From an uncultured Flavihumibacter sp. (GTDB lineage: Bacteria > Bacteroidota > Bacteroidia > Chitinophagales > Chitinophagaceae), in the NCBI GenBank assembly GCA_902168225.1, contig CABHOW010000151.1, positions 1 through 57,452 of the forward strand: a stretch of 57,452 bases of DNA, in the 5' to 3' direction. Under the pieces are notes generated by a model that was given only the letters and a program-made list of their open reading frames with translations, made no database searches and was not told where the DNA came from. Made by a program: the position numbers and the translations under genes. Of this stretch, positions 18,500-27,464 are shown one piece after another (position 1 is the first letter of the stretch; each line of letters starts with the position of its first letter).

Positions 18500-20134
18500 C
18501 TATCTGCTGTTTAAATTGAATCGTAAACCTACCGCTAGCCCTCCAATAATAAATCGTTGATTAGCGGGTGCATTATTGGTGGTGGTATTATTTAGGTTAT
18601 AGCGTACAAATGGTTCCGCAAAAATATAAGTGTTATAGTTTAATTTTTTTGCGATAGAGATACTGCCGTATAAGCCCAATCCAATATTGTTCTTATAGGT
18701 GTTTGCAATACCGGTTTTGGTAATAGGGACAGCTGCTAAAGAAGTATCGAGGATAACTCCCTGATACCAAGAACTGATATTTATGATAACGCCGGCATTC
18801 AGGCCTACACTCAAGTTGTCGTCGCCAAAGCGATATCCCATAATAACAGGAATATCAATGCTGCGATATCTGTTTTTAACTGTATTGTTTTTAAAACCTA
18901 TTTGTTGTAAAGTACTTGTATCCCGCACTATAACGGTATCGCCGGGAGCTCTGATAATTGTTCTAACGGTTACAACCGTGGTAGTACGAACTTCATTTTC
19001 GGTTCTATATGTAAATTTTTCGTTTAGTTGTGTGTATTGTAGCCCTGTTTTTAACAGTATCCGATCATTCAAGGGTTTAACAATATTAAACCCGGCAGTA
19101 AAGCCGATACCTGCTTTCTCACTACTATCTTTCTTTGCCAAATAAGCTGCAGAAGCGGTGTTTGCTGTTACTGATTTGATGCCGTAATTAGGACCCGCAA
19201 ATACTTCTAAATCCCAATCGGGGTTCATAGATTTTCTATCGGAAGGGCAAATCACCACATTTTTGATCCCGTTTGTATGATTATTATCATTGATGGTTTT
19301 TTCTCTAAAAGCATTCATCGCTTTTTTATACTGAAAATAATAGATGCCTTTCTCCCGATTATTTGTATACGCTTCATCATCGAAAGATGATGAAGATAAA
19401 CCGGGGGTATTATTCAATAACTGCTCTAGTACATTATCTGTTATGGGTGGGGTAGTAAATTGCTTTCTACCGGCATATTGGTTATTACTGGTTTTGTATG
19501 GATCCAATATGTTAATTGGGTTTGTACTTGGGTCCGTAGAATTGTTAAAAGAATTAGCAGTAAGGGAAGAAGAAGATTCTTTTTTATTTTCTACATCTTG
19601 TTGGGTCTCTAAACTAGTGGGTTTATCATTGGGTAGAGGTGCATGGATATGATTATTATGCTGATCGATCTCGAGCCCTTTTTTGGGTTCACTTTCAGTT
19701 GACAATTCATTAACACGTTGATAGTATAAATAGGCGGAAACAGTACCTGCTAATACGAGCAGTAGTATAGAAGCGGCTACCATCCAGGCTCGAGGTAATA
19801 AAAAGAAAAATCTTCTCTTATCTTCTTCCTCTTCCGGTTTTACTTTATCCCACATATCTTTAGGAACAGGGGCAATATAATCGGCTAACCTTTCTTGAAC
19901 AAATGAGTCGAAGTGTTTTGTTTCATCAGGAACAATAGCTGTACTAATATTATCCCAGAAATGTGATGGAATTGGAGCACTATAATTACCTAAACTATGT
20001 TTAGTAAATCCATCAAATGCAGGATCAGCCGATGGGTTGTGTTGGGTTATTATATTGTCCCATAAACCTTCCGGTACTTTTGCAGTGTAGTTGGCTAGCT
20101 TAGTTTTAATAATATCGTCGAATTCTTGATCCAT
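18500..20134 (-). CDS. Candidate dual-membrane anti-sigma factor: triple N-terminal repeat, inner-membrane helix, C-terminal outer-membrane barrel
   Basis: A 544-residue protein with an unusual topology. Residues 1-105 are polar and hold three repeats of exactly 35 residues, with Phe5/40/75 and Trp25/60/95 in register (pattern FD-x-F/I-...-L-x-x-Y-x-A-x-x-P-...-W-D). This resembles the short cytoplasmic domain of Bacteroidota anti-sigma factors. A single hydrophobic helix spans about 115-137 after a basic DKRR. A long Ser/Asn/Pro-rich linker follows (about 140-300), then a PorT-like eight-strand barrel pattern (about 308-544). The sigma-factor gene ends five bases upstream. I recall dual membrane-spanning anti-sigma (Dma) proteins from Bacteroides thetaiotaomicron with this layout. 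Assignment here is inference. Confidence 0.72.
   Translation of the reverse strand: MDQEFDDIIKTKLANYTAKVPEGLWDNIITQHNPSADPAFDGFTKHSLGNYSAPIPSHFWDNISTAIVPDETKHFDSFVQERLADYIAPVPKDMWDKVKPEEEEDKRRFFFLLPRAWMVAASILLLVLAGTVSAYLYYQRVNELSTESEPKKGLEIDQHNNHIHAPLPNDKPTSLETQQDVENKKESSSSLTANSFNNSTDPSTNPINILDPYKTSNNQYAGRKQFTTPPITDNVLEQLLNNTPGLSSSSFDDEAYTNNREKGIYYFQYKKAMNAFREKTINDNNHTNGIKNVVICPSDRKSMNPDWDLEVFAGPNYGIKSVTANTASAAYLAKKDSSEKAGIGFTAGFNIVKPLNDRILLKTGLQYTQLNEKFTYRTENEVRTTTVVTVRTIIRAPGDTVIVRDTSTLQQIGFKNNTVKNRYRSIDIPVIMGYRFGDDNLSVGLNAGVIINISSWYQGVILDTSLAAVPITKTGIANTYKNNIGLGLYGSISIAKKLNYNTYIFAEPFVRYNLNNTTTNNAPANQRFIIGGLAVGLRFNLNSR
19850..20122 (-). repeat. Three in-frame 105-base coding repeats
   Basis: The DNA encodes three copies of a 35-residue unit (residues 5-95 of the barrel protein). 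Spacing is exact, but the nucleotide copies have diverged, so the duplication is old and kept at the protein level. Conserved positions are FD at the start, Leu and Tyr in the middle, Pro before Trp-Asp at the end. Confidence 0.85.
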
Positions 20135-20139
20135 TTATG

Positions 20140-20676
20140 CTATACAGCAACTTTTTGTAATTGAATAATTTGGCTTTGCAATAATTTTCTGGCTTTCACC
20201 AATTGACTTCTCGAGGTACCCGGTTGAATATGTAGCATATCTCCGATTTCTTCATGGCTATATCCTTCTATCACACTTAAATTAAATACCATCCTATATC
20301 CTTCGGGTAGCTGACTAATCAATTTTAATAGATCTTCTTCCCCAATATGGCTATAAGCTACAGCATCTACTTGAGGATTATGCACACTATTTTCCTCTAT
20401 CTCTTTGAAATTCATTTTCTTTCTCTCTAAATGCCTAATGGCAGTATTAACTACAATACGGCGAATCCATCCTTCAAAAGAGCCCTCGAATTTGAACTGC
20501 CCTATGTATTGGAATACTTTGATAAAAGCATCTTGTAACATGTCTTCCGCCTCCATATTATCTTGGGCATAACGTAAACATACCCCCATCATTTTACCGG
20601 CATGCTTATCAAAAAGCATTCGCTGGCATTGGGGGTCTTGCCGAATACAGCCTTTAATCATTTCGTGCTCCGTCAC
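20140..20676 (-). CDS. ECF-type RNA polymerase sigma factor
   Basis: An ECF sigma factor of 178 residues. It has region 2 (about 20-85, with the DNMEAEDMLQDAFIKVFQYI and WIRRIVVNTAIRH stretches) and region 4 (about 120-172, LPEGYRMVFNLSVIEGYSHEEIG helix-turn-helix). I place the start at a GTG (20676), which gives MTEHEMIKGC, the usual opening of Bacteroidota ECF factors. A TTG at 20682 and an ATG at 20661 are alternatives, and no upstream ATG is available. The barrel protein starts five bases after its stop, which supports a sigma/anti-sigma pair. No FecR-type regulator is present. Confidence 0.9.
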   Translation of the reverse strand: MTEHEMIKGCIRQDPQCQRMLFDKHAGKMMGVCLRYAQDNMEAEDMLQDAFIKVFQYIGQFKFEGSFEGWIRRIVVNTAIRHLERKKMNFKEIEENSVHNPQVDAVAYSHIGEEDLLKLISQLPEGYRMVFNLSVIEGYSHEEIGDMLHIQPGTSRSQLVKARKLLQSQIIQLQKVAV

Positions 20677-20770
20677 GAACAAATCGTTTATTGTTTGTTA
20701 AAATAATAGATACTTTATGAAGTATAATTGCTGCCTAAACTCTTCATTTTAGACATAAAATTCGAAAAAA

Positions 20771-20778
20771 CAAAGGTA
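20771..20778 (-). promoter_or_regulatory. Candidate -7 box of the sigma-factor operon
   Basis: On the minus strand TACCTTTG matches TAnnTTTG exactly. It lies about 95 bases upstream of the GTG start, leaving a leader of roughly 90 nt. The -33 region is AT-rich without a clear TTG, so recognition by an alternative sigma factor (autoregulation) is also possible. Confidence 0.45.
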
Positions 20779-20811
20779 TTCCCCTTATTTTTAAATATAT
20801 ATAATAAATAA

Positions 20812-21924
20812 TTATAATGTTAGAAACTGATCGTGGATATAATCCACCACTTTTACCAAACTACCGGTCTCTTTATATATTTTTAGTTGCCGATCGGCAC
20901 CGGTCCCCATTTTAAAAATTTTTTCGATATTTTGATGGATGACATCTCTGCTGCCCAAATGATCCACCACATCATCTACAAAATCCATCAGCTCTACAAT
21001 AAGCGCACTCGTATCTACCTCAGCCTCTTTTCCAAAGTCGATTAATTTGCCCTCAATACCATACCTGCTAGCCCTCCATTTATTTTCATTAAGCAAGGAC
21101 CGTTGATAGATCATATAATTCATATTCTGACCACGAAGCTTATATATTTTGGCGCATATAGCCTGAAAAAGGGCTGCAATTACCATTGTTTCATTGATAG
21201 TCATCGGCACATCGCAAATGCGAAATTCTACTGTATTAAAAAAGGGATGTACCCGAAGATCCCACCAAATTTTCTTGGCATTATCAATACAATTGGTTTT
21301 GATCAGCAAATTGACATAATTCTCATAGGCTTCGAAACTTTCAAAATAATCGGGAATGCCTGTACGCGGGAATTTATCAAATACTTTAGTACGGAAGGAT
21401 TTATAACCGGTATCTCTGGATTCCCAGAAAGGAGAGTTGGTACTTAATGCATACACATGTGGAAGAAAATAACGGGCAGTGTTGGCAATATGAATAGCCA
21501 TTTTTCGATCTTCCATGCCAACATGTACATGGAGTCCAAAAATCAGGTTACTTCGGGCAGCCTCCTGTAACTCATTTACAATTTGGTTATAACGAACATG
21601 ATCGGTAATTAATTGATTTTCCCAATGGCTGAAAGGGTGTGTACCGGAGGCTCCAACCCACAATCCTAGTTGACCGGCTATTTCTGAAATATTTCCTCGC
21701 AGTCCGGCTACATCGTTGAAAGCTTCATGAATATCTTTACAAATATCGGTTCCCACTTCAACCACAGCCTGATGCATTTCTGCCTTCACTTTATCTTTCA
21801 ATAAATCTTGGCCTAATTTTACGATTTGCTGCTCATGACTTTTGAGTTCTCTGGTTTGTGGGTCCAGTACCATATACTCTTCTTCAACACCTAAAGTGAA
21901 GTGATTATAACTAATATTTCCCAT
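20812..21924 (-). CDS. Carboxylate-amine ligase, glutamate-cysteine ligase 2 (YbdK) family
   Basis: A 370-residue member of the GCS2 family, ATP-dependent ligases that join an amino acid amine to a carboxylate. The N-terminus has the family pattern FTLGVEEEYMVLDPQTREL. Further conserved stretches are LHVHVGM (central), NSPFWESRDTGYKSFRTKVF, and WWDLRVHPFFNTVEFRICD. The start is the ATG at 21924; a TTG two codons earlier is less likely. E. coli YbdK has weak gamma-glutamylcysteine synthetase activity, but substrates of most homologues are unknown. The ATP-grasp gene lies 18 bases upstream, so a two-step ligase pathway is plausible. Confidence 0.87.
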   Translation of the reverse strand: MGNISYNHFTLGVEEEYMVLDPQTRELKSHEQQIVKLGQDLLKDKVKAEMHQAVVEVGTDICKDIHEAFNDVAGLRGNISEIAGQLGLWVGASGTHPFSHWENQLITDHVRYNQIVNELQEAARSNLIFGLHVHVGMEDRKMAIHIANTARYFLPHVYALSTNSPFWESRDTGYKSFRTKVFDKFPRTGIPDYFESFEAYENYVNLLIKTNCIDNAKKIWWDLRVHPFFNTVEFRICDVPMTINETMVIAALFQAICAKIYKLRGQNMNYMIYQRSLLNENKWRASRYGIEGKLIDFGKEAEVDTSALIVELMDFVDDVVDHLGSRDVIHQNIEKIFKMGTGADRQLKIYKETGSLVKVVDYIHDQFLTL

Positions 21925-21942
21925 GTGCAATGAGTCAGATGA

Positions 21943-22896
21943 TTAATACAATTTTGTTCCTGCGCTACTTCTCTTGATATACTCACCCCAAGTAAGGTTA
22001 TCAACTCCGTCTTTTTGATTTTGCGCTTTCTCGATAGCGAATGTAGCGGCAGTTTCAACTACCCAGTCAAAATTTTCTTGCCCAACGCTCTTGATATCTG
22101 CATCTGGAGCCGGGTTACAAAAATCAATGGCATAGGGTACACCATCTCTTAAAGCAAGTTCTACGGTATTGAAATCATAACCTAAATATTTGTTGATACG
22201 TAATACGATATCGGTCATCATCGCCAGCTTTTCTGAAGAAGGGTTGAAATCGGCTACATACCTTAAGTGATGGGGATTTCGGGGCTCATAACTCATGATG
22301 CGAACATATTTACCTCCAATACAGTAACAGCGATAGTATTCTTCAAAAATAATTTCTTCCTGTAATAGCATAACCAATTGTTCTGTTTCTGCATGCTTTT
22401 CAAAGAAGTCGTTCATATCGGTGAGCTTGTACACATTTTTCCATCCCCCACCTGCAAAAGGTTTCATATATGCCGGGAAGCCAACGTATTTAAAAATACC
22501 CTCCCAATCGAGTGGATAGGATAAATTACTAAATGATTGCTCGGATGTATCAGTAGGTAAATCACGCGAGGGGAGAATAACAGTTTTAGGAACCGGTACA
22601 TCAATTTTAGTTGCCAAGCAATTATTAAAAAATTTTTCGTCGGCACTCCACCAAAAGGGATTATTAATAACGGCAGTACCACATAAGGCAGCATTTTTTA
22701 AAAAGGCTCGGTAGAAAGGAACATCTTGACTAATTCTATCTATAATTACCGCATAACCGCTGCTTTCGCCTTGCATTACTTTATCAATTCTCACTGGCTC
22801 GGCAATAATCCCCGGGATATTTTTACTGTTAACCCTTTCTACAAATGCGTTGGGAAAACTTCTTTCCTGACCAAATAGAATACCAATTTTTTTCAT
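21943..22896 (-). CDS. ATP-grasp ligase, RimK/glutathione-synthetase-like
   Basis: A 317-residue protein from the ATG at 22896; a TTG three codons upstream extends the frame but is not preferred. The N-terminal pre-ATP-grasp domain (about 1-110) begins KKIGILFGQERSFPNAF. The ATP-grasp region includes YMKPFAGGGWKNVYKL (glycine-rich loop), VMLLQEEIIFEEYYRCY and the metal-binding end ELALRDGVPYAIDFCNPAPDAD. These enzymes activate a carboxylate as acyl-phosphate and couple it to an amine or thiol. The gene precedes the GCS2-type ligase by 18 bases on the same strand, a pair formally reminiscent of glutathione synthesis, though the product is not known. Confidence 0.83.
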   Translation of the reverse strand: MKKIGILFGQERSFPNAFVERVNSKNIPGIIAEPVRIDKVMQGESSGYAVIIDRISQDVPFYRAFLKNAALCGTAVINNPFWWSADEKFFNNCLATKIDVPVPKTVILPSRDLPTDTSEQSFSNLSYPLDWEGIFKYVGFPAYMKPFAGGGWKNVYKLTDMNDFFEKHAETEQLVMLLQEEIIFEEYYRCYCIGGKYVRIMSYEPRNPHHLRYVADFNPSSEKLAMMTDIVLRINKYLGYDFNTVELALRDGVPYAIDFCNPAPDADIKSVGQENFDWVVETAATFAIEKAQNQKDGVDNLTWGEYIKRSSAGTKLY

Positions 22897-22983
22897 GATT
22901 ATCAATTTGTTGTTCGTTGTAATATAAGATTAAATCAAAAAAGAAACAAAAAACTTGAGTTGGTTTTTTCTTTATCAAATTCT

Positions 22984-22991
22984 TACATTTG
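22984..22991 (+). promoter_or_regulatory. Candidate -7 box for the esterase gene
   Basis: TACATTTG is an exact TAnnTTTG match. A TTG at 22960-22962 lies 21 bases upstream, close to the usual -33 spacing. The box ends five bases before the ATG at 22997, so the transcript would be essentially leaderless. Confidence 0.55.
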
Positions 22992-22996
22992 AAACC

Positions 22997-23821
22997 ATGG
23001 TAAAAGAAAGTGGAACCAAAGCATCCGCAATTTTAGTAGAACAGGATGTTATTTATTCCGATTATTTAGAACGAGAAGTAATATTCGATGTGTATTTACC
23101 TTCGAATATTCATACATTGGATCAATTGAGTTTATTACTCATTAATGATGGGCAAGACCTTCCCAAAATGCCATTCGATGCCATATTAGGTCCCCTCATA
23201 ACGAATAAGCTTATTGAACCTATCATATGTATCGGTATTCATTGTGGTGCAGAAAGAAAATTAGAGTATGGAACAGCTTATTCTGCCGATTTTAAAAATA
23301 GGGGTAGTAAGGCCGGTTTATATACCAAATTCTTATTTGATGAGTTGATGCCATTTATTCGAAAGAAATATCAAACCCCATCTTTTAAAGATAAATCTTT
23401 TGCAGGCTTTTCGTTAGGAGCCTTAAGCGCTTTGGATATTGTTTGGAATCATGCAAGTGAATTTAGAAAAGTAGGTGTTTTTAGTGGGTCTCTTTGGTGG
23501 AGAAGAAAGGGGTATGAAGATGGATATGATGAAGAAAATGATCGTTTGATGCATTTGCAAATACGAAAAGGTGTATTTAACCCTTGGCTACAATTTTTTA
23601 TTGAATGCGGGGCCTTGGATGAAACGGCAGACAGAAATAAAAATGGAGTGATTGATGCCATTGACGATGCCTTAGATTTGATTATCGCTTTAAAAGCTAA
23701 GGGCTATACCGATGAACATATTCATTATTTAGAGTTAGAAGATGGCAAGCATAATGTTGAAACCTGGGCCAAAGCTTTTCCTGAATTCCTGAAATGGGGG
23801 TGGGGGTTAGTAAATAAGTAA
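22997..23821 (+). CDS. Alpha/beta-hydrolase-fold esterase with an EF-hand-like loop
   Basis: A 274-residue esterase-D/enterochelin-esterase-like protein without a signal peptide. The start is the ATG at 22997; an upstream TTG at 22955 overlaps the probable promoter. The nucleophile elbow is GFSLG (Ser139), the oxyanion-side strand holds LLLINDGQDL (47-56), and the catalytic His is in GKHNVETW (His252). Residues 212-223 (DRNKNGVIDAID) match a canonical Ca-binding EF-hand loop. It is divergent from the ATP-grasp/GCS2 pair, and the group may form one pathway with the esterase releasing or trimming a product, which is inference. A strong terminator follows. Confidence 0.85.
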   Translation: MVKESGTKASAILVEQDVIYSDYLEREVIFDVYLPSNIHTLDQLSLLLINDGQDLPKMPFDAILGPLITNKLIEPIICIGIHCGAERKLEYGTAYSADFKNRGSKAGLYTKFLFDELMPFIRKKYQTPSFKDKSFAGFSLGALSALDIVWNHASEFRKVGVFSGSLWWRRKGYEDGYDEENDRLMHLQIRKGVFNPWLQFFIECGALDETADRNKNGVIDAIDDALDLIIALKAKGYTDEHIHYLELEDGKHNVETWAKAFPEFLKWGWGLVNK

Positions 23822-23829
23822 CAAAGCAA

Positions 23830-23873
23830 ATAAATAAAAAGACCCGGCAATATTGCCGGGTCTTTTTATTTAT
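23830..23873. terminator. Bidirectional terminator, perfect 44-base palindrome
   Basis: Centred between 23851 and 23852, the GC-rich core GACCCGGCAAT / ATTGCCGGGTC is flanked by A-tracts on one side and T-tracts on the other, perfectly self-complementary over 44 bases. It serves both the esterase (plus) and the Oar-like receptor (minus), which converge here. Confidence 0.95.
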
Positions 23874-23889
23874 GATTATCGTTGATCTC

Positions 23890-26800
23890 TTAGAAGATAT
23901 AGCGAATGCCAAATTGAGCACTCCAAACATCTGATAAGCTAGTACCTTTTCTGGTAGTAGTGTAATATAAGCTGTTATTTATTCGGTTCATTCTGAAAAG
24001 AGGAGCACCGTTTGCATCAACACCTGCTGCCGAAAGAGGCTGAGTAGTATTAAATGTATATCCTACGCCGGAATTATGATTAATCATATTTCCAATATTG
24101 AAAATATCAGCTCTCAATTGAATGGTGTGTCGGTTTTTACCAACATTTGTAAATAGATCAAGTTGTGCAGAGAAATCCATACGCACTACATAAGGTAATA
24201 AGGCACCATTTCTCTCAACTACTTTACCACGATTTTTGCTCAAATATGGATCCTGATTGATGAAGGCATCAAAAGCATCTTTTTGTTGTTGAACAGTAAA
24301 GGCAGGAGCAGATGCAGTGGCAGCAATAGGCAAGAAATTCATCTCATCTTGATTGCGTGGAACATACATCAAATCGTTTCCGGAAATACCATCACCATTC
24401 ATATCTCCACTATAAGTATAGCTGTAACGACCTTGATTTTGTGATTGTCCGAATAATGATAAGGTTAATGCAGAAAACTTAGTGAATTCAATTTTATAAT
24501 TCACATTACCAATTACACGATTACGGATTTCATTATCGCTGTAAGCAATATCCGGACTATTATTACCCTTCACACTATTAATACCTGTCCATGATGAAGA
24601 AGCAATTGAACCTGGGCTTAAGAAATCACGAGCTCTGGTAAAAGTGTAAGCAACCATCCAGCCTAAACCTTTCGCACGCACAGGCTTTTCAATTTTGAAA
24701 GTAGCTGCCAATGAGCCACCAAAAGGACCACTGTACATTTGAATAGCATCGGTTATGTTCGGGTTAATACGAATGGCATTATTGAGCGGAGTACCCGATA
24801 AACCAATTCCTGGAAAACGAGGGCGCTGATCAGGTCCAGCGAAAGTAGTAGTAGCACCTCTCAAATTAGCATTATAGTAACCTATATTTGATATGCTTTG
24901 AGTAAAGATTACTTCTCCGGAAGCGATGATATCTTTGTATACTCTTTGGTCAACCGCAATATTTGCTCTTAACACTTGAGGGAAGCGGAATGAAGGGTCT
25001 GTGGTTGCGATATTGTAGGAAGATGCAGGGCTACCCGGGTTTGGAGCAAAGCTTGCATAATTCGCCGGTGTTCCCGGGCTGAAAGGGAAGGCAGCAGTAT
25101 TATTGGTATTAACACCACCATTTAGAACCCCGTTGTTACCTAATTGGTTGCTCACAAATACAAAGGGAGGACGACCGGTAAATAAACCTACACCTCCACG
25201 AACTTGAGTTGATTTGTCTCCTTTCACATCGTAGTTAAAACCAATTCTTGGAGAAATCATCAATTTTGCAGAAGGTAAATTAGAGGTACTAACTTTAATA
25301 GGGCTTCCGTTTTGATCTACAAAGCCATATCCGTCTACTTGTGTGTTTGTGTAGCCTGATCCTACAAAATAAGGGAGCTCAAAACGAACACCATAGGTGA
25401 TATTGAAATTAGATTCTAAATTCAATTCATCTTGGATATAAGCTGCCCACTGGCGAGCTTTGGTAGTTACTAACCATGGACCACCACCCGGTAAATTGCT
25501 AAAATTAGCACGATAGTTACGCATAAATACCGGGCTATAAGTTTGGTTAGGATTTGCTAAATAGGCATCACCTGCTGTAAAGAAATCCTGAATACTGTTA
25601 AAAGTATAAACACCATTTATTAGTGGAGTAAAACCATTGGTAAATGTGAAACTTTCAAAAGAGAGCCCTGCTGAAATGGTATGTTTTCCTTGGTAAAAAG
25701 TAATATTATCACTAAACTGCCAAGTATCTGTGTTTAACAAGTTATTTGGCGTGAACGGATCATTACCAAATGAAATGTAGTTAAGGCTTTGTGCAGTTTG
25801 TGTAGCCGGAACGTTACTGGTTGCACTAGTAGGCACAGCGGTTAAAGGGCTTGAATTATCCTGAATATCTACCATTGGGAAATTACCTCCCTTTACAGCA
25901 CGAAAATCTCTATTAGCAGTATAACCGAAAGTCAATTCATTACTAATCTTATTACTAAAACGGCTGTTTAATTGCCCGATAATACCATAGATATTATTAT
26001 TGATTTCGTACGCCGAATTAGAGAAAGATAAAGAGTTTACACCCGGTCCGCGTGATCCGTTTGTTGTATTACTACTACTAACGCCAACATCTCTCTTGGA
26101 TAACAATAAATTACCACGTACACTTAATTTATGTTTATCGTTGATATTCCAATCAAAACGGGCAACAGCTTTATCACTCTTTGTAACAAAAGGATAACCC
26201 TGATAGCTTCCCGGATCATAATTAAATTTAGTTCGTAAATAGGAAGCTATGGCATCTAAATCTGATACCTTAACACGGGAAATATTACCTGTGATTGGGG
26301 TGGCACCATTACTGGCGTCGGCAACAAAAGTACTACCCACATCATTTCTTCTCTCCCCTTCATAGTTCAAGAAATAAAACAATTTATTTTTAATAATCGC
26401 ACCACCAATGCTGGCTCCAAACTGTTTTACATCAAAATCAGTGGTTACTACATCTTGCTTACCACCTGCACCTGCTTTTGTACCTACATAGCTTTGGTTA
26501 CGCTGATTATAAAACGCCGTTCCATGGATCGTATTAGTACCACTCTTAGTAACAGCATTTATACTGGCACCTGTAAAACCTGCATCTCTTAAGTTATAAG
26601 GAGATACGTTAATTTGAATTTCCTGAATAGCATCTAGAGAAATAGGAGCAGAGTTTGTTTGCCCACCATTCAACGCACTTAAACCAAAGGAGTTATTAAA
26701 AATAGAACCATCAAGCGTAAAGTTAATAGCACGGTTGTCTTGACCTGCGAATGATAATCCATTAGACTGGGGAACCAAACGAGTGATATCTGTTACGTTA

Positions 26801-27267
26801 CGGCTAATAGTTGGCAAAGAACTTATTAAACGAGAATTAATATTGGTAGAAGCACCTTTACGGTCTTTTGAGATTAGTGCGGCTCTTTTATTAGCAGCAC
26901 CACTAACAACTACCTCTTGTAATTGGGTTGAATTGTCTTGCAAGGTTACATCTAAAACAGTTGGTTCACCTAACTGTACAACAACATCACTTACTATTTC
27001 AGATTTTAACCCTACATAAGAAACAGTGATTTTGTAAGGGCCACCTACACGCAGTGCAGGAACTGTAAATTTACCTGAAGCGGTTGATACAGACTTGTAC
27101 TTTGAACCGGAAGGTTCATGAATCACCTCAACAGAGGCTCCTACTAAGGCTAAGTTTTTTGCATCTTTCACCGTTCCGGTTATAGTACCGGTGGTTACTT
27201 GCGACATAGAGATAGTAGCTGTTAACAATGCTACTATAACCAACGAAAGTTGCTTAAAAATTCTCAT
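23890..27267 (-). CDS. Oar-like TonB-dependent outer-membrane receptor
   Basis: A 1125-residue receptor with a signal peptide (about 1-22), a carboxypeptidase-regulatory-like domain (about 25-115, TTGTITGTVKDAKNLALVGA), a plug with the Oar-type stretch FTLDGSIFNNSFG (about 185-197) and SINAVTKSGTNTIHGTAFY, then a large barrel ending in Phe. The MYVPRNQDEMNF stretch near the C-terminal third is common in Oar-like proteins. Oar relatives are linked to adhesion, social motility signals or protease secretion in Myxococcus and Bacteroidota. No SusD partner is present. The neighbouring gene upstream encodes a divergent protein of the same type. Confidence 0.9.
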   Translation of the reverse strand: MRIFKQLSLVIVALLTATISMSQVTTGTITGTVKDAKNLALVGASVEVIHEPSGSKYKSVSTASGKFTVPALRVGGPYKITVSYVGLKSEIVSDVVVQLGEPTVLDVTLQDNSTQLQEVVVSGAANKRAALISKDRKGASTNINSRLISSLPTISRNVTDITRLVPQSNGLSFAGQDNRAINFTLDGSIFNNSFGLSALNGGQTNSAPISLDAIQEIQINVSPYNLRDAGFTGASINAVTKSGTNTIHGTAFYNQRNQSYVGTKAGAGGKQDVVTTDFDVKQFGASIGGAIIKNKLFYFLNYEGERRNDVGSTFVADASNGATPITGNISRVKVSDLDAIASYLRTKFNYDPGSYQGYPFVTKSDKAVARFDWNINDKHKLSVRGNLLLSKRDVGVSSSNTTNGSRGPGVNSLSFSNSAYEINNNIYGIIGQLNSRFSNKISNELTFGYTANRDFRAVKGGNFPMVDIQDNSSPLTAVPTSATSNVPATQTAQSLNYISFGNDPFTPNNLLNTDTWQFSDNITFYQGKHTISAGLSFESFTFTNGFTPLINGVYTFNSIQDFFTAGDAYLANPNQTYSPVFMRNYRANFSNLPGGGPWLVTTKARQWAAYIQDELNLESNFNITYGVRFELPYFVGSGYTNTQVDGYGFVDQNGSPIKVSTSNLPSAKLMISPRIGFNYDVKGDKSTQVRGGVGLFTGRPPFVFVSNQLGNNGVLNGGVNTNNTAAFPFSPGTPANYASFAPNPGSPASSYNIATTDPSFRFPQVLRANIAVDQRVYKDIIASGEVIFTQSISNIGYYNANLRGATTTFAGPDQRPRFPGIGLSGTPLNNAIRINPNITDAIQMYSGPFGGSLAATFKIEKPVRAKGLGWMVAYTFTRARDFLSPGSIASSSWTGINSVKGNNSPDIAYSDNEIRNRVIGNVNYKIEFTKFSALTLSLFGQSQNQGRYSYTYSGDMNGDGISGNDLMYVPRNQDEMNFLPIAATASAPAFTVQQQKDAFDAFINQDPYLSKNRGKVVERNGALLPYVVRMDFSAQLDLFTNVGKNRHTIQLRADIFNIGNMINHNSGVGYTFNTTQPLSAAGVDANGAPLFRMNRINNSLYYTTTRKGTSLSDVWSAQFGIRYIF

Positions 27268-27394
27268 AATCTTTGTTTTGATGCGGCAAATATCTTACTT
27301 TATGAGATTTGACCCTAAAAAAACCTTAAAATAATGATTTCATAATACGCTGCATAGGGTGAAAAAAAGATAGTAATAATCTTTATATTTCCAT

Positions 27395-27424
27395 AAATTA
27401 TTAATAATCAATTATTAATAATTT
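27395..27424. repeat. AT-only perfect inverted repeat between the two Oar-like genes
   Basis: Arms AAATTATTAATAAT and ATTATTAATAATTT are perfect complements, with a CA spacer. Each arm also contains the self-palindrome ATTATTAATAAT. It lies 41 bases beyond the stop of the right-hand receptor gene and about 130 bases upstream of the left-hand one. It could be a weak terminator stem, an operator or simply AT-rich spacer. The rest of the 197-base gap shows only AT-rich sequence. Confidence 0.5.
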
Positions 27425-27464
27425 CTAATTACTAATAATTCGATTCTATCAAGAGGTATTACTG

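Noticed and set aside
22955..22996. Upstream TTG start for the esterase
   Set aside because: It lies inside the probable -33/-7 promoter, and the extra residues are not part of the fold.
27287..27294. GATATTTG on the minus strand as promoter of the left Oar-like gene
   Set aside because: The first base is off consensus and no -33 TTG is at the right distance. It is too weak to list as a feature.
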